A stretch of DNA of 6,854 bases from Deltaproteobacteria bacterium (GTDB lineage: Bacteria > Desulfobacterota > GWC2-55-46 > JADFVP01). Under the pieces are notes generated by a model that was not told where the DNA came from, did no database searches, and saw only the letters and a program-made list of their open reading frames with translations. Shown in pieces: positions 1 through 5,592 of the stretch. The stretch is from positions 1 to 6,854 of the forward strand of contig JAJRYL010000241.1 in assembly GCA_024275855.1 (NCBI GenBank). Direction: 5' to 3'. The position numbers and the translations under genes were made by a program. How positions within the stretch are numbered: position 1 is the first letter of the stretch; each line of letters begins with the position of its first letter.

Positions 1-216
1 AAGGGAGAGGGAATTGTAGGCAAGAAGTATGTTCCTCCGACGGATTTAACAAGTGAGTATGTGCAGGACAAAAAAGACGGCGAGCTTTACGATATAGTAA
101 CGAACGGCGGCTTAGGTATTATGCCGAGTTACGGCGACTCGATAGATAAATCCGACAGGTGGCACATAGTCAACTACATAAAACACGTGTTAAAGGACGT
201 TAAGCCCGCAAAGTAA
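1..216 (+). CDS. actE: Monohaem class I cytochrome c, C-terminal part, probably ACIII subunit ActE
   Basis: The frame is open from base 1 to a TAA at 214-216, giving 71 visible residues; the start and the CxxCH haem site lie upstream of the window. The visible part has the usual C-terminal plan of a class I cytochrome c: a PPTDL segment, then an ITNG-like stretch (DIVTNGG), then GIMPSYGDSI with the expected distal haem ligand Met (ATG at 121-123), and a final helix with WHIVNYIKHVL. The combination of PP-x-L, TNG, MPSY and W-x-IV-x-Y is what I associate with the small cytochrome subunit of alternative complex III, which passes electrons from the complex to a terminal oxidase or periplasmic carrier. 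The next gene looks like ActF, and ActE-ActF is the standard order, which supports the assignment. A generic periplasmic cytochrome c is the alternative; the cytochrome fold itself is near certain. Confidence 0.72.
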   Translation, partial: KGEGIVGKKYVPPTDLTSEYVQDKKDGELYDIVTNGGLGIMPSYGDSIDKSDRWHIVNYIKHVLKDVKPAK

Positions 217-471
217 GCGGTAAAATTTATGTGTCGGACTGCCGGAGCGTATATATGGGCAGGTAGACGAATAGGTTTAAAGTCCTGAGTGCAAGAGAAA
301 AAGCGGCCAGAATTGTTTATCGGCCTGCCGTAGCGTTATTATAGTGAGAGGCGTTTCAGTTAAAGGTCTGAGGCTTGCGTGTAAGTTTTATCGGTAACGC
401 CTGTTGTACTTTTAAAGCGGCTCTTAGCGTATAAAAGAATATAAACTTTTAGGTAAGAAGAGAAGAGGAAG
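217..471 (+). other. 255-nt gap between the actE-like and actF-like genes
   Basis: No convincing coding region is visible. A 19-codon reading frame starts with ATG at about 232 but has no good ribosome site. There is no hairpin followed by a T run, so transcription probably continues into the actF-like gene. A 7-bp inverted repeat (349-355 and 396-402) with a 40-nt loop is the only pairing noticed and is weak. An AT-rich patch at 430-446 containing TATAAA could serve as a -10 element for a secondary promoter, but I see no matching -35 at normal spacing. Confidence 0.4.
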
Positions 472-1638
472 ATGTTCTACTGGGTACTTCTGATACTGCT
501 GGTAAACGGCATAGTGGCCTTTGTATATACGGTGGCCACCACAGCGGATCCGGCCACTACGTGGGGCATGTTCGCCACGACCTATATCTACTTTGTAGGT
601 ATATCTCAGACAGGTATCGTCATCTCGTGTATTATGCGTATTGCCAAGTCGAAATGGGGGCTCTACTTCGGCAGGCTCGGGGAGATACTGACCTTCTCGT
701 TCATTCCCGTAAGTATAGTCATGTTCTTCGCAATCTACTTCGGCGGCTTAGAGCACCTTTTCTATTGGGCAGGCCCGCACGCCGCAGACCACGGGCCCGT
801 AAGCCCGTGGCTCAACAAAAACTTCTTTTTATGGCGTTACATCGTAACCACCGGCCTCTTCTATCTCATAAGTTTCTGGTACTTTAGAGCCGCGCGCTCG
901 GAAGAGAAGGGCGGCAGGCTCGGTACTTACGCCGGAGGACTCAACGTGCTTGCCGGTTTCGTCATGTTCTTTTATGTGTGGGCCAACACCAATATGGCGT
1001 GGGACTTCGGCATGATGATAATAAGGCACTGGGAATCTACTATTTTTCCGGGTTACTTCTGGGTGGGTAACATCTTCGCCTGCGCACCGCTTTTATACAT
1101 TATGTCCTTTAAGTTCGTTAAAAGGAGGCCGGGCAGACATATCGAAGAGGGTCTGCTCGACCCGGTCGGCAAGTTCTTTATGGGTTTCACGCTTACATGG
1201 ATTTACATGTTCTGGTCTCAGCACATTGTTATCTGGTATTCCGATCTGCCGGCAAAAACTGCACCGATCTTTAAACAGATGTTAGGCGCGTTCCAGCCGA
1301 CCTTTGCCGCTATGCTGGTACTGGTCTTTATTGTTCCCTTTGTCCTGTTGCTCTTTAGAAAGATAAAGCTTAATTACAGGAGCCTGTATGCGGTGGCAAT
1401 TATTATCCTTGCCGGTATCTGGTTTAACCGTTACCTGATGGTAGTACCGGTCTTTACCGACGGCAATAAACCGGTGTTGGCTACCTGGATGGGGCTCTCG
1501 CTTGTGGCAGCCGGTTTCGCGGCCATGTACCTCTCTGTAGCCTGCTTCCGGCGGCTCTTTCCAAAAGTAACAATTACCACGTTCGACCTCGCCACAGGAG
1601 GAGACGCCCTTGAAAAAGAGCATGATATATTGATGTAA
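472..1638 (+). CDS. actF: NrfD-like ten-helix membrane protein, probably ACIII subunit ActF
   Basis: This 388-residue protein has about ten predicted transmembrane helices (roughly residues 3-23, 34-55, 68-90, 117-138, 153-171, 191-211, 233-256, 275-295, 303-321 and 336-358). Several stretches fit the NrfD/PsrC-type subunits of alternative complex III: the W31-G with ISQTGIVIS (44-52), GRLGEILTF (67-75), GLEHLFYW (92-99), MAWDFGMM followed by STIFPGYFWVGN (175-200), and YMFWSQHIVIWYSDLP (245-260). In ACIII, ActC and ActF are the two related membrane subunits, and this one follows an ActE-like cytochrome as ActF does. It would sit in the inner membrane and help form the quinol-oxidising, possibly ion-translocating, core. 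Start: an in-frame TAA lies at 454-456, so ATG 472 is the first Met, preceded by a purine-rich AGAGG. The C-terminal tail after residue 362 is soluble. Another NrfD-family complex is possible; the family call is firm, the exact subunit less so. Confidence 0.7.
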   Translation: MFYWVLLILLVNGIVAFVYTVATTADPATTWGMFATTYIYFVGISQTGIVISCIMRIAKSKWGLYFGRLGEILTFSFIPVSIVMFFAIYFGGLEHLFYWAGPHAADHGPVSPWLNKNFFLWRYIVTTGLFYLISFWYFRAARSEEKGGRLGTYAGGLNVLAGFVMFFYVWANTNMAWDFGMMIIRHWESTIFPGYFWVGNIFACAPLLYIMSFKFVKRRPGRHIEEGLLDPVGKFFMGFTLTWIYMFWSQHIVIWYSDLPAKTAPIFKQMLGAFQPTFAAMLVLVFIVPFVLLLFRKIKLNYRSLYAVAIIILAGIWFNRYLMVVPVFTDGNKPVLATWMGLSLVAAGFAAMYLSVACFRRLFPKVTITTFDLATGGDALEKEHDILM

Positions 1639-1683
1639 AGGGGCAGTGTAAAAGCGTGAAAGAGGTATAGTATAATATATTAT

Positions 1684-1724
1684 ATAAGGGCCGCTCATTA
1701 AAATGAGCGGCCCTTATTTTGTTT
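1684..1724 (+). terminator. Strong intrinsic terminator after the actF-like gene
   Basis: A perfect 16-bp inverted repeat (1684-1699 with 1702-1717) is separated by only two A residues; in RNA the loop would open to at least four bases. The core is GC-rich (GGGCCGCTC) and the right arm runs into TTTTGTTT. It starts 45 nt after the actF-like stop codon and should end that transcript. On the opposite strand the flank is AT-rich without a clean T run, so it is best read as acting on + strand transcription. Confidence 0.9.
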
Positions 1725-1973
1725 AAGGCTTGTCAGGTTCCCTCTCTTGACGCTTAATTTAGAGATTCAGAACTCTTTTTGTTTGCTGTTGTGGTTGCGA
1801 AAAAGGATTCCTTGTATGATCTGTTCTCAATTTGCGGTAGTAAAAGGGTAGTGGGGGCAGGAATCGTTTTTAAAAACTAACGGTGACTCAGTCTATTTAA
1901 TACTGGAGTTGTGCGTTTTTATCGAAAAAATTCTTGTTCGTTCTTTTTTTAGAGATAAAATATACAAACATAG
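1725..1973. other. Gene-free AT-rich intergenic stretch
   Basis: I see no reading frame of useful length, no tRNA or rRNA, and no clear promoter. The stretch has several T runs and A runs (for example near 1917-1950). It forms part of an unusually long space between two convergent genes. Confidence 0.5.
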
Positions 1974-2010
1974 AGAGGCCGCAGCACGTATGTGCTGCGG
2001 CCTCTTAGTC
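1974..2010. terminator. Strong 14-bp hairpin, probable terminator, direction unclear
   Basis: A perfect 14-bp GC-rich inverted repeat (1974-1987 with 1992-2005) has a 4-base GTAT loop. On the + strand it is followed by TTAGTCTTTAT, on the - strand by a T-rich but interrupted sequence, so neither side has a classical T run. No gene ends next to it. The nearest gene reading towards it is atpE on the - strand, whose stop is about 395 nt away and has no good terminator of its own. The hairpin may therefore end a long atpE transcript or an unannotated RNA made from the 2010-2400 interval. Confidence 0.6.
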
Positions 2011-2045
2011 TTTATATCATTTAGAATAAGCCTTGAGTTGTGTGG

Positions 2046-2400
2046 CTTGTCAAGAGTAATTTGATATGCAGAGCGTACTTGTATTTAAATCTGTTACTCT
2101 ACCAATTAGCCGGAGTATTGGTGCCGGAGATAATTGTCGTCCTGATTCCGGCTCCGCCTTGACCAACTACCCTGTAAGCTACCCGTCAACTAAGAGAGAA
2201 TTTACCGCGTTAATCGGTTCTTATCCTGTCTCATAAGTTCGACTTGCTTCGTATAGGTGCATTGAGCAGATCTTTGGCAACCAGATCGAACCGCAAACCT
2301 CTTTACCTTAGTAGCAAACAGGCTATCAGGAGATAATTGGTAAGCGTACTCAGTAACTTCTTGTCAAATATACCGTCCGGCTATTCAGCCCACCCGGCAC
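2046..2400. other. Unassigned non-coding stretch with short repeats and alternative pairings
   Basis: There is no open frame of useful length here. Short motifs recur: GGAGATAATTG near 2127 and 2329, GCGTACT at 2073-2079 and 2344-2350, and CTTGTCAA at 2046-2053 and 2360-2367. TACCAATTA (2100-2108) is the inverse of TAATTGGTA (2334-2342). ACCAAT (2101-2106) can also pair locally with ATTGGT (2117-2122). AGCCGGA (2108-2114) can pair with TCCGGCT at 2147-2153 or at 2376-2382. The pairings compete with one another. I could not match it to tmRNA, RNase P RNA, SRP RNA, 6S RNA, tRNA or a group II intron. It could be a structured RNA, a long 3' untranslated region of atpE, or relics of a lost gene. 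Confidence 0.35.
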
Positions 2401-2766
2401 TTAGCCAACGATGTACTTGAGGAACGGGTTGGCGAAGAGCAGTATAAGTGCGATTACGAGCGCGTATATAGCAAGCGACTCGATCATAGCGAGACCGATC
2501 AGAAGTGTTGAGAGAATTTTTCCCGATGCGGCAGGGTTACGGGCTATACCTTCTACTGCACCCCTTACTGCGTTACCCTGTGCTATGCCGGTTCCGGCTG
2601 CGGCTATTGCCATACCGAAGGCCGATGCAATGGCGATAGCGACAAATACCCATACTGTGGCGCCGCTTACGGTTGAGTGCCCTGCTGCGGATTCTGCTAA
2701 AGCCGGTGCTGCTGTAATGGCGCTTACCGCCGCAATGGATAGGGAAAGACCCACAATCTTCTTCAT
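2401..2766 (-). CDS. atpE: F-type ATP synthase c subunit with N-terminal signal peptide
   Basis: This 121-residue protein is a two-helix c subunit of the F0 rotor. Residues 1-24 look like a cleavable signal peptide ending PALA, an extension seen in some bacterial c subunits. Helix 1 spans about 38-70, the polar loop carries RNP (76-78), and helix 2 spans about 85-115 with the ion-binding carboxylate Glu96. Gln63, Glu96, Ser97 and Tyr101 align with Gln32, Glu65, Ser66 and Tyr70 of the Ilyobacter tartaricus Na+-binding c ring; the Pro of that motif is Thr59 here. The end, [14 protein letters not shown], is also very close to that protein. The gene stands alone: no atpB is upstream and no atpF downstream; the upstream neighbour is a lipoprotein gene 168 nt away. 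A good GGAGG lies about 8 nt before the ATG, and a near-consensus promoter lies further upstream. Family assignment is near certain; ion choice (H+ or Na+) is not. Confidence 0.95.
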   Translation of the reverse strand: MKKIVGLSLSIAAVSAITAAPALAESAAGHSTVSGATVWVFVAIAIASAFGMAIAAAGTGIAQGNAVRGAVEGIARNPAASGKILSTLLIGLAMIESLAIYALVIALILLFANPFLKYIVG

Positions 2767-2843
2767 GTCCGAATTTACCTCCGTTAATTACTCACTCTAT
2801 TGTTATATCTAAATTAATTGTCTATGTTTGATCGGGACGTTTA

Positions 2844-2872
2844 ATATTACTAAAAGAGCTATGACGTGTCAA
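2844..2872 (-). promoter_or_regulatory. Sigma-70 type promoter for atpE
   Basis: Read on the - strand, TTGACA (2872-2867, a perfect -35) is followed after exactly 17 bp by TAATAT (2849-2844) as -10. The predicted transcript start would be near 2836, giving a leader of roughly 70 nt before the atpE ATG. It lies in the gap between the lipoprotein stop and atpE, so atpE can be expressed independently of the genes upstream. Confidence 0.7.
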
Positions 2873-2887
2873 GGATAAAACAGCACT

Positions 2888-2907
2888 AAAAACCCGAATA
2901 AAAGGGT
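2888..2907 (-). terminator. Weak possible terminator after the lipoprotein gene
   Basis: On the - strand, a 4-bp stem ACCC/GGGT (2907-2904 with 2895-2892) with an 8-base loop is followed by five T residues. The stem is short, so termination would be partial at best and some read-through from the lipoprotein gene into atpE is possible. Confidence 0.3.
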
Positions 2908-2934
2908 GAAAGTAAACTTGCCGGTTATGTCTGC

Positions 2935-3873
2935 TTACTCGGCGCTTTTTTCCCTGAGAAGCTCTGTTTTGTACTCGGTTGTTCTGCCGCGTTTAAGCCC
3001 CACCTTCTCTTTTTCCACTTTATAGCCGTTTTTCTTAAGTTTTAATTCGTAGGTTCCGGGGTAGAAGTTTATAGTAAGCGGTGTTGTTCCCCAGTAGACG
3101 TTGTCGATGTAGACCTTGGCTCCGGAAGGTTCGGATTCTACTGCGAGTGTTGAGTCGCTTCTTGCGGAGCCTTTCGCGGGGCCGATGCCGGGTGAGGTAG
3201 ATACCTCGACATCCGAACCGCCGACTTCGCCGGAGCCGATCGTACCCGGCTGCGTCGCAAGGCCGGCACCGAACATAGCCGGAGCGGACGCGGCAATAGC
3301 GGAGTGCACGAGCGAGGCAATGGAGTTTGAGAGATACCTGTTGATAGTGCGGCGTGAGTTGCCCATAACGCCAGCGTACCTGTCGCCCGATTCGCGAAGC
3401 ACACCGGACCACGCAACCGAGCCGGTACTGTTCTCTCTCAGCTCAATATACGCCTCTATTGATACTGCGTCTCTCGCTCCTATATCGAGGCTCAGCTCTC
3501 TAAGCTCGCCTGTTAGTACGTACTGTACGTTGTTGGCTTTTTTTAAAGGCCCTTCGAGCACGGTATAACCGGAGGCGCCGAGTTCTTTTATAAAGGCCAG
3601 GCGTAGCGTGGAAGCGGGTTCAGTGTCGAGTACAAGTTTTGTTGCGTTCATGTCTGAGATTGTGGCGGTTATGAGCCCTATGGTTTTAGGGGTTTCGGTT
3701 TTGCGGACGTCTGTAAAGTCGGCGACAAATACAGATGCCGGAGGCGTGCTTAACCGTACCGGTTCCGCAACTGTCGTAGGCTCGTAGGTAAGTTCCAGCG
3801 GGCCTGCGCAACCGGTCAGTAAAAAGAGTAACGCCGCGACAAAGAGTAATGGCCTCGTTGGTACGAACTGCAT
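2935..3873 (-). CDS. Lipoprotein with YajG-like domain and C-terminal PEGA domain
   Basis: This 312-residue protein begins with a lipoprotein signal: Arg7, a hydrophobic run 9-20, and lipobox LLTGC with the lipidated Cys at 22. Asp/Glu is absent at +2 (Ala23), consistent with outer-membrane sorting by the E. coli rule, if that applies here. Residues about 46-195 resemble YajG-type lipoproteins: VFVADFTDVRK (48-58), IGLIT (65-69), a helix ending LGASGYTVLEG (98-108), and YVLTGELREL (118-127). A Gly/Ser-rich linker (about 200-243) leads to a PEGA domain (about 244-306), recognisable by ESEPSGAKVYIDN, WGTTPLTI and PGTYELKLKKNGY. PEGA domains are surface or envelope adhesion-like modules of unclear function. 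ATG is the only sensible start, with GGAG 7 nt upstream. It lies between the cytochrome-porin gene and atpE with its own flanking signals, so it need not belong to either. Function is unknown; a role in envelope assembly is inference. Confidence 0.8.
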   Translation of the reverse strand: MQFVPTRPLLFVAALLFLLTGCAGPLELTYEPTTVAEPVRLSTPPASVFVADFTDVRKTETPKTIGLITATISDMNATKLVLDTEPASTLRLAFIKELGASGYTVLEGPLKKANNVQYVLTGELRELSLDIGARDAVSIEAYIELRENSTGSVAWSGVLRESGDRYAGVMGNSRRTINRYLSNSIASLVHSAIAASAPAMFGAGLATQPGTIGSGEVGGSDVEVSTSPGIGPAKGSARSDSTLAVESEPSGAKVYIDNVYWGTTPLTINFYPGTYELKLKKNGYKVEKEKVGLKRGRTTEYKTELLREKSAE

Positions 3874-3938
3874 GTGTGGCTCCGTAATTGAGTGTTACTT
3901 TGTATGTGAATGGAATGTTGAGGTATAGTGCGTCTCTA

Positions 3939-3967
3939 TTTTTATCAGGTTTATATAGTTTTGTAAA
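3939..3967 (-). promoter_or_regulatory. Possible promoter for the PEGA lipoprotein gene
   Basis: On the - strand, TTTACA (3967-3962) matches five of six -35 positions. After 17 bp comes TAAAAA (3944-3939), four of six -10 positions. The site lies just past the terminator of the cytochrome-porin gene and about 65 nt before the lipoprotein ATG, which is where a new promoter would be expected. The match is moderate, in an AT-rich region. Confidence 0.4.
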
Positions 3968-4004
3968 GCGTGTATCAGGATTAGTGTCCGGTATAGGTTT
4001 GGGT

Positions 4005-4041
4005 AAAAAAAAGGAGAGTCCGGTTACCGGACTCTCCTTTT
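4005..4041 (-). terminator. Intrinsic terminator of the 414-residue cytochrome-porin gene
   Basis: A perfect 11-bp GC-rich stem (4013-4023 with 4027-4037) has a 3-base loop, flanked by A residues on the left and T residues on the right. Read on the - strand it ends in eight T residues (4012-4005). It begins about 50 nt after the stop codon at 4088. The core repeats almost exactly at 6115-6141 behind the paralogous gene. Confidence 0.93.
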
Positions 4042-4065
4042 CGACTTTAAGGTTCGACTTTAAAG
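4040..4065. repeat. Short tandem duplication in the 3' untranslated region
   Basis: TTCGACTTTAA occurs at 4040-4050 and again at 4053-4063, a 13-nt period. The corresponding region behind the paralogous gene (about 6142-6155) has a single divergent copy, so the extra unit arose after the gene duplication or was lost in the other copy. Confidence 0.75.
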
Positions 4066-4110
4066 CATACGGCTTAGCGCCGGTTATTTAGAACGCGGCG
4101 AAGATCATAA
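4065..4110. repeat. Duplicated 3' block, copy 1
   Basis: These 46 bases cover the last seven codons and the stop of the 414-residue gene plus the start of its 3' untranslated region. They match 6156-6201 at 44 of 46 positions by eye. Together with the shared terminator this shows a common origin for both gene ends. Confidence 0.9.
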
Positions 4111-5332
4111 GTAAAGTCTGCTGATCTCCGTTTGTAGGGTTGTTGTCGTACTTGTTTCCGCTATAGAATGTCTGGTTCAATTGTAGTTCGAAGTTCTGCG
4201 TTACCAGGTATGTGCCGCCTATGCTGAAGGCCTTGTCTTTATTGGCCGTGTTCTTTCCGTTGTCGCCATCTATATAAGAGGCTATTACAGTGGCCCTGCC
4301 GGGAATAACGCCAAGTTCGGCAAGTATTGACCATGCCTTTTTGTCGTTAGGGTTGGTGTTGTAGAGGTTTTGTATGCCGGTGGCGGCTTTTGCGGAATTG
4401 GCGTAGGTTAGGTATACGCCAAGCGGCATGTTGTTGCCAACGGTTCCCTGCGCCTGAAAGTCCAATGCCCAGGCGTCGGCTTTTTCTCTAATAGGAGTTC
4501 TGGTAAGGTTTTTACCCGTTCCGCCCCACCACTGAAAACCGGCTCCAATGTCCCAGCCCTTGTACTGCGGCATAACCGCGGCACGAAGGTAACTGAGGTA
4601 CGGGCCGGCACCGTCACTTGCACCTAAGGCTTCAGGCGTCCATGCGCTATAGTTTACAAACCAGTTAGGATTATTAATAACAAAAGCTACTCCTGTTGCG
4701 GCTCCGGGATTCATGCCGTCGTTTACGGTAAACAACTGCGCCGAAGCGGTCATCATGTTCTCCATAGGGCGCATCATCATCATCGCGCCTGTGTTAAGAA
4801 GTTCGAAGCCGTACGCCGCGCCTGCTGCGCCGGTTGTATACGGGATTACCTGAAAGTTCGTACCGTCATCAAGCGCATATACGGTGACAGGCATTTTGAA
4901 AGAGTCGAATGCCGCTTCTCCCGGGTCGACTAACTGAATTTCAAGTGTGAAGCCTATGTGCTTGCCTACGCGTCCTGCCAGGAATAACGATGCGTCTGAC
5001 GGTAAGTTAAATGTGCCCTTGTTCGTTCCGCTGCTATCGTCGCTACCGTTTGTTTTTGTATACTTGGTCTTTGTTATCAGCGTTGCATGCAGTTCAGCCG
5101 GTATAGAGAGAAGCTCGCTCTCTACAAGGTCCGGCCCTCCAGCCATGGTGTAGCCACCAGCCTTGAATGAACGGCCAAACTGATTGAGTAACGGAAAGTG
5201 CTGATAATGGCAGGTGTTGCAGGCAAAGCCTGTCTGTCTCGCAAACGCCGGCACTGCCGATGCTTCTCGCGGTAGGTACAGGGTTGCCGCCATTAATAGT
5301 ACGGTTAGAACTGCCATAATAATTTTTCTCAT
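4088..5332 (-). CDS. Cyc2-like outer-membrane cytochrome-porin fusion, one haem c
   Basis: This 414-residue protein has a signal peptide (1-26, ending EASA), then PAFARQTGFACNTCH with the haem c site C38-C41-H42, followed by YQHFPLLNQFGRSFKAGGYTMAGG (43-66). This P-x-FARQTG...CxxCH...FGR-x-FK-x-GGY layout is what I know from Cyc2 proteins, which join one cytochrome c to an outer-membrane barrel and oxidise Fe(II) at the cell surface. The remaining 340 or so residues are rich in Gly, Asn, Thr and aromatics, alternate as in beta strands (for example 285-315, 334-355, 368-390), and end MIFAAF; a final Phe is typical of outer-membrane barrels. H45, M63 and H82 are candidates for the second haem ligand. 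A Met cluster (184-187, 190, 193, 194) is unusual. Start: a strong AAGGAGG lies 4-5 nt before ATG. The gene has its own terminator. Fe(II) as substrate is not shown; related single-haem barrels of unknown function exist. Total length is at the short end for Cyc2. Confidence 0.78.
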   Translation of the reverse strand: MRKIIMAVLTVLLMAATLYLPREASAVPAFARQTGFACNTCHYQHFPLLNQFGRSFKAGGYTMAGGPDLVESELLSIPAELHATLITKTKYTKTNGSDDSSGTNKGTFNLPSDASLFLAGRVGKHIGFTLEIQLVDPGEAAFDSFKMPVTVYALDDGTNFQVIPYTTGAAGAAYGFELLNTGAMMMMRPMENMMTASAQLFTVNDGMNPGAATGVAFVINNPNWFVNYSAWTPEALGASDGAGPYLSYLRAAVMPQYKGWDIGAGFQWWGGTGKNLTRTPIREKADAWALDFQAQGTVGNNMPLGVYLTYANSAKAATGIQNLYNTNPNDKKAWSILAELGVIPGRATVIASYIDGDNGKNTANKDKAFSIGGTYLVTQNFELQLNQTFYSGNKYDNNPTNGDQQTLLMIFAAF

Positions 5333-5592
5333 ACTTCCTCCTTGTGGGTTGCGTACTGGTGCGGCTATTTTTACAAAATAGAATAGTTACTAATTTATTG
5401 ACGTTTCGCCCTGTTATAATTAAATCGTTAAATCACATTAAACAGAGAGAGTGTAGAATTGGTTTGTACATAATAGTTCGGCACATAGACGAATAACTTT
5501 ACATAATATGTTTTTTTGGATTTAGAGGGGGCACTAAAAAACCGTATGCAGGAGTAAGGAGAACAGCGGATACTTACGAAAGGCGGGTAATT
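5333..5592. other. Upstream region of the cytochrome-porin gene
   Basis: This AT-rich stretch should carry the promoter of the 414-residue gene on the - strand and possibly one for the small + strand frame at 5593. On the - strand TATAAC near 5420 could be a -10 but has only a poor -35 at 17 bp. On the + strand a perfect TATAAT (5415-5420) has no recognisable -35. Apart from the ribosome site at about 5336-5343 I see no firm signal. Confidence 0.35.

Noticed and set aside
1282..1698. 138-codon - strand frame opposite the end of the actF-like gene
   Set aside because: It is antisense to a conserved membrane protein and starts inside the terminator hairpin; no protein features.
2048..2053. Perfect TTGACA on the - strand as a promoter
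   Set aside because: At 16-18 bp no acceptable -10 follows, and transcription would run straight into the hairpin at 1974-2005. The similar site at 2362-2367 fails for the same -10 reason.
2075..2115. tRNA-like D-arm on the - strand (GCTAATTGGTAGAGTA)
   Set aside because: The D stem has a mismatch, and no matching anticodon stem, T arm with GTTCGA, or acceptor stem follows at the right distance.
2301..2345. GTAGCAAACAGG on the + strand resembling the tag start of tmRNA
   Set aside because: The following codons do not give a tag ending in ALAA or similar, and the tRNA-like ends of tmRNA are absent.
2411..2812. 133-codon + strand frame opposite atpE
   Set aside because: It is a shadow of atpE, whose identity is certain; no ribosome site or recognisable protein.
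3035..3568. Three further frames of 92-150 codons overlapping the PEGA lipoprotein gene
   Set aside because: They are out-of-frame or antisense shadows of a gene with a clear signal peptide and domain; their translations look like low-complexity noise.
5415..5420. Perfect TATAAT on the + strand as promoter of the small frame at 5593
   Set aside because: No -35 match at 16-18 bp in a very AT-rich stretch; likely chance.
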